From positions 1 through 8,710 of the forward strand of contig CAYRQP010000033.1 in assembly GCA_964426545.1 (NCBI GenBank): a stretch of DNA of 8,710 bases, in the 5' to 3' direction. The DNA is from CAYRQP01 sp964426545. Lineage in GTDB: Bacteria; Fermentibacterota; Fermentibacteria; Fermentibacterales; JCC-6. Below are positions 7,599 through 8,710 of the stretch, piece after piece. The position numbers and the translations under genes are program-made. Under the pieces are notes generated by a model. It worked only from the letters and a program-made list of their open reading frames with translations. It made no database searches and was not told the origin of the DNA. How positions within the stretch are numbered: the first letter of the stretch is position 1; the number at the start of each line of letters is the position of its first letter.

Positions 7599-7626
7599 TT
7601 TACATAAGAATATAAATTCCTATAAT
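7599..7626 (+). promoter_or_regulatory. Sigma70-type promoter for the secreted protein gene
   Basis: TTTACA (7599-7604, 5 of 6 to the consensus -35) is separated by 16 bases from a perfect TATAAT (7621-7626). A start of transcription near 7633 would give a leader of about 26 bases ending in AAAGGAG (7648-7654), 4 bases before ATG 7659. This gives the downstream gene its own strong promoter despite lying only 86 bp after the operon. No terminator hairpin is visible between 7573 and 7598, so read-through from the operon is also possible. Confidence 0.65.
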
Positions 7627-7658
7627 ACCACTACATAATTTGGGCTGAAAGGAGAAAT

Positions 7659-8276
7659 ATGAAAACACTCATGCCCGTTCTTTTGCTTGCTCTGTTTCAG
7701 GTATCGTTTGCCTTTGTTCAGATAGGCACTCCTGAAGCAGCTGCCATGGTACCTTTCTGTGCGACTTGAAGTTCTCAGCTCCGCTACCAGTTGGTAGTAT
7801 TAGACGAAGAAATCGGTGACGCCATGGCTATCGAGACCATATCCTGGCAAAGGGGACCCAGCGGGAGTGCGGTTGCCAGTTTCAACGGTTTTCAGATTTT
7901 CATGGGAATAAGTGAAGCCGACATGCTCGGAACGACTTTCGATGATAATTACATTCCAGGAACGAGAACACTTGTGTATGAAACAAATCTTCTCGAACTG
8001 AATGTCGGGCCGGATGAGTGGTTCGACTTCACACTCGACACGCCATTCTGGTACAACGGTGAGGACAATCTCATTATCGAAGTCGTTTGGCAGAGCGGTG
8101 AAAATACATTATGGGCGTACGTATGGAATACAACCGGCCAGACCCCGAGATCTGTCGAGGCAGCAACTGCTGGTGCTTCCCAGGGGTTTCTTTCGCAGAA
8201 ACTCTCCGAATTAAGGCTTGATGGAATTCTTGGCTTAACACAGGAGACCTTTGGAGGAATCAAAGCTCTATTCTAA
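7659..8276 (+). CDS. Small secreted beta-sandwich-like protein interrupted by an in-frame TGA at codon 37
   Basis: ATG 7659 has an excellent ribosome site and opens with a classical signal peptide (M-K-T-L-M-P-V-L-L-L-A-L-F-Q-V-S-F-A, cleavage near 18). TGA occurs at 7767-7769, yet the same frame continues without another stop to TAA at 8274-8276, giving 205 codons in all. The part after the TGA reads like the second strand block of secreted domains with a 'PF...(R)(Y/F)Q' opening, an 'I..I.W' strand and a late 'tPF.Y.g..nL.iEv' block. Here those are P-F-C (32-34), R-Y-Q (42-44) and T-P-F-W-Y-N-G-E-D-N-L. The first block sits before the TGA and the second after it, so both halves belong to one protein. 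TTG 7791 would be the only start after the TGA, but it has no ribosome site and no signal peptide. The gene is either freshly broken by one nonsense change, affected by a sequencing error, or read through. Function unknown. Confidence 0.7.
7783..7798 (+). promoter_or_regulatory. Small hairpin downstream of the in-frame TGA, weakly SECIS-like
   Basis: CTACC (7784-7788) and GGTAG (7793-7797) form a perfect 5-bp stem with loop AGTT; a G-T wobble at 7783/7798 adds one pair. The loop begins 20 bases after the TGA and has G as its second base. As I recall the bacterial selenocysteine insertion element, the apical loop lies about 16-37 bases after UGA with a G in the first two loop positions, so geometry is compatible. 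A stem this short can easily arise by chance, so this is a candidate only. Confidence 0.22.
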
Positions 8277-8300
8277 AGCGCAGTTTACGGTTCTTGAAGG

Positions 8301-8334
8301 AAGGGCGGGAAAATTCTCCCGCCCTTTGTCTTTG
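8301..8334 (+). terminator. Strong intrinsic terminator after the secreted protein gene
   Basis: A perfect 10-bp stem AAGGGCGGGA (8301-8310) / TCCCGCCCTT (8317-8326) with a 6-base loop AAATTC is followed by a T-rich run (TGTCTTTG...). It begins 25 bases after the TAA at 8274-8276, as expected for a Rho-independent terminator ending that transcript. Confidence 0.92.
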
Positions 8335-8502
8335 TTTCAAGATATCTTGTATCCTATCGTCCATGATATATTTTATGAATAATTAGGGCTTACTGAACAT
8401 AACCCATCTATTTATACTCCAATCATATAGATATATATTACAGGTGTATTGATACACGGATAATACCGTATAATAGAGATAACCCTTGCACCTGGAGGAA
8501 GC
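8335..8502. other. AT-rich non-coding stretch with a small perfect dyad
   Basis: I find no gene here. The stretch contains a perfect dyad GTGTAT-TG-ATACAC (8444-8457). TATAAT lies at 8469-8474, but its nearest -35-like TTGATA (8449-8454) is only 14 bases away, too short for a good promoter. GGAGG (8494-8498) precedes the transposase remnant. The segment GGGCTTACTGAACATAACCC (8386-8405) may be part of the insertion sequence's left terminal region, but its partner end is outside the window, so the element boundary cannot be set. Confidence 0.4.
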
Positions 8503-8710
8503 TTGTATAACCACAATTGCCAACAATTGGAGTTCATTGAGCTCAAAAGCCCCTTCGGAGATCGACTCAGAGCAGATAATCGATGGATTAACTTGAAGAG
8601 AAGATCCCCTGGTAATTAGTTGAACACCTGTATGCTACAAGCCTGAGCAGCATCACACGCTGACAAGGTCTATCGAAACCGCTCAAATCTACAGTTCTGT
8701 AAATTGCATG
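8503..8710 (+). pseudogene. Decayed N-terminus of an IS transposase (IS1182/IS5-like)
   Basis: A GGAGG four bases upstream of TTG 8503 opens a frame reading M-Y-N-H-N-C-Q-Q-L-E-F-I-E-L, then S-P-F-G-D-R-L, then N-R-W-I-N-L. This matches the start of DDE transposases that read roughly 'MYK...QL.F....PFGG.L.P.NRWVKLA..IPW'. In that frame the reading ends at TAG 8617-8619. After L31 a single-base loss near 8597 shifts the frame. The resumed frame from 8598 reads E-K-I-P-W, stop (TAA 8613), then L-V-E-H-L-Y-A-T-S-L-S-S, then a stop (TGA 8661), Q-G-L-S-K-P-L and a further stop (TAA 8700). The family continues with '(E/D)..(E)..YA.SLSS...G.P.KPLR', so homology persists across the breaks. With one frameshift and three stops the remnant cannot encode a working enzyme. 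It runs off the right edge. The exact IS family is uncertain. Confidence 0.62.

Noticed and set aside
7791..8276. Independent gene starting at TTG 7791
   Set aside because: No ribosome site precedes it, it lacks an export signal, and it is in frame with the signal-peptide segment starting at 7659. It is better read as the second part of one interrupted gene.
7659..8276. Genome-wide reassignment of TGA to Trp or Gly
   Set aside because: The channel, pump and MOSC genes all stop at TGA at sensible lengths, and Trp is encoded by TGG throughout.
1..8710. CRISPR array, tRNA or rRNA genes
   Set aside because: I see no regularly spaced direct repeats, and I recognised no tRNA or rRNA signature in the non-coding gaps.

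Overview
The window looks like a piece of the chromosome of an uncultured Gram-negative bacterium of middling GC content. The evidence is a complete tripartite efflux system with an outer-membrane channel, several exported proteins and ordinary Shine-Dalgarno sites. TGA serves as a normal stop for three genes here, so the standard bacterial code applies. The secreted protein at 7659-8276 resembles a beta-sandwich type I associate with FCB-type and candidate-phylum bacteria. That is only a hint, and I cannot name the organism.

Layout. Positions 1-564 (minus) hold a multi-pass membrane protein resembling the C-terminal half of a GT87/DUF2029 glycosyltransferase; it runs off the left edge. A short AT-rich divergent region (565-631) separates it from a five-gene plus-strand operon (about 632-7572). 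The operon encodes a CusC-like outer-membrane channel, a cysteine-rich YHS-like lipoprotein, a CusB-like adaptor with an N-terminal metal-binding domain, a CusA-like heavy-metal RND pump and a MOSC-domain protein. The junctions are a 4-nt overlap (ATGA), a 1-nt overlap (TAATG), a 6-nt gap and a 20-nt overlap, so one transcript is likely. A separate gene with its own strong promoter follows (7659-8276): a small secreted protein interrupted by one in-frame TGA at codon 37. It ends at a strong intrinsic terminator. The right edge (about 8340-8710) is AT-rich non-coding DNA, then the decayed start of an insertion-sequence transposase.

How it works together. The pump keeps all three methionines of the Cu(I)/Ag(I) relay of E. 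coli CusA, so export of monovalent copper or silver from periplasm or cytoplasm is the best reading. The cysteine-rich lipoprotein sits exactly where cusF sits in cusCFBA and probably delivers or buffers metal. The MOSC protein is an unexpected partner and may link metal stress to molybdenum-cofactor or sulfur-transfer chemistry. No regulator is present in the window.

Most worth checking: the non-standard ATC start suggested for the channel gene, the cysteine-rich lipoprotein replacing CusF, the MOSC gene in a metal-efflux operon, and the in-frame TGA followed by a small hairpin at a selenocysteine-insertion-like distance.
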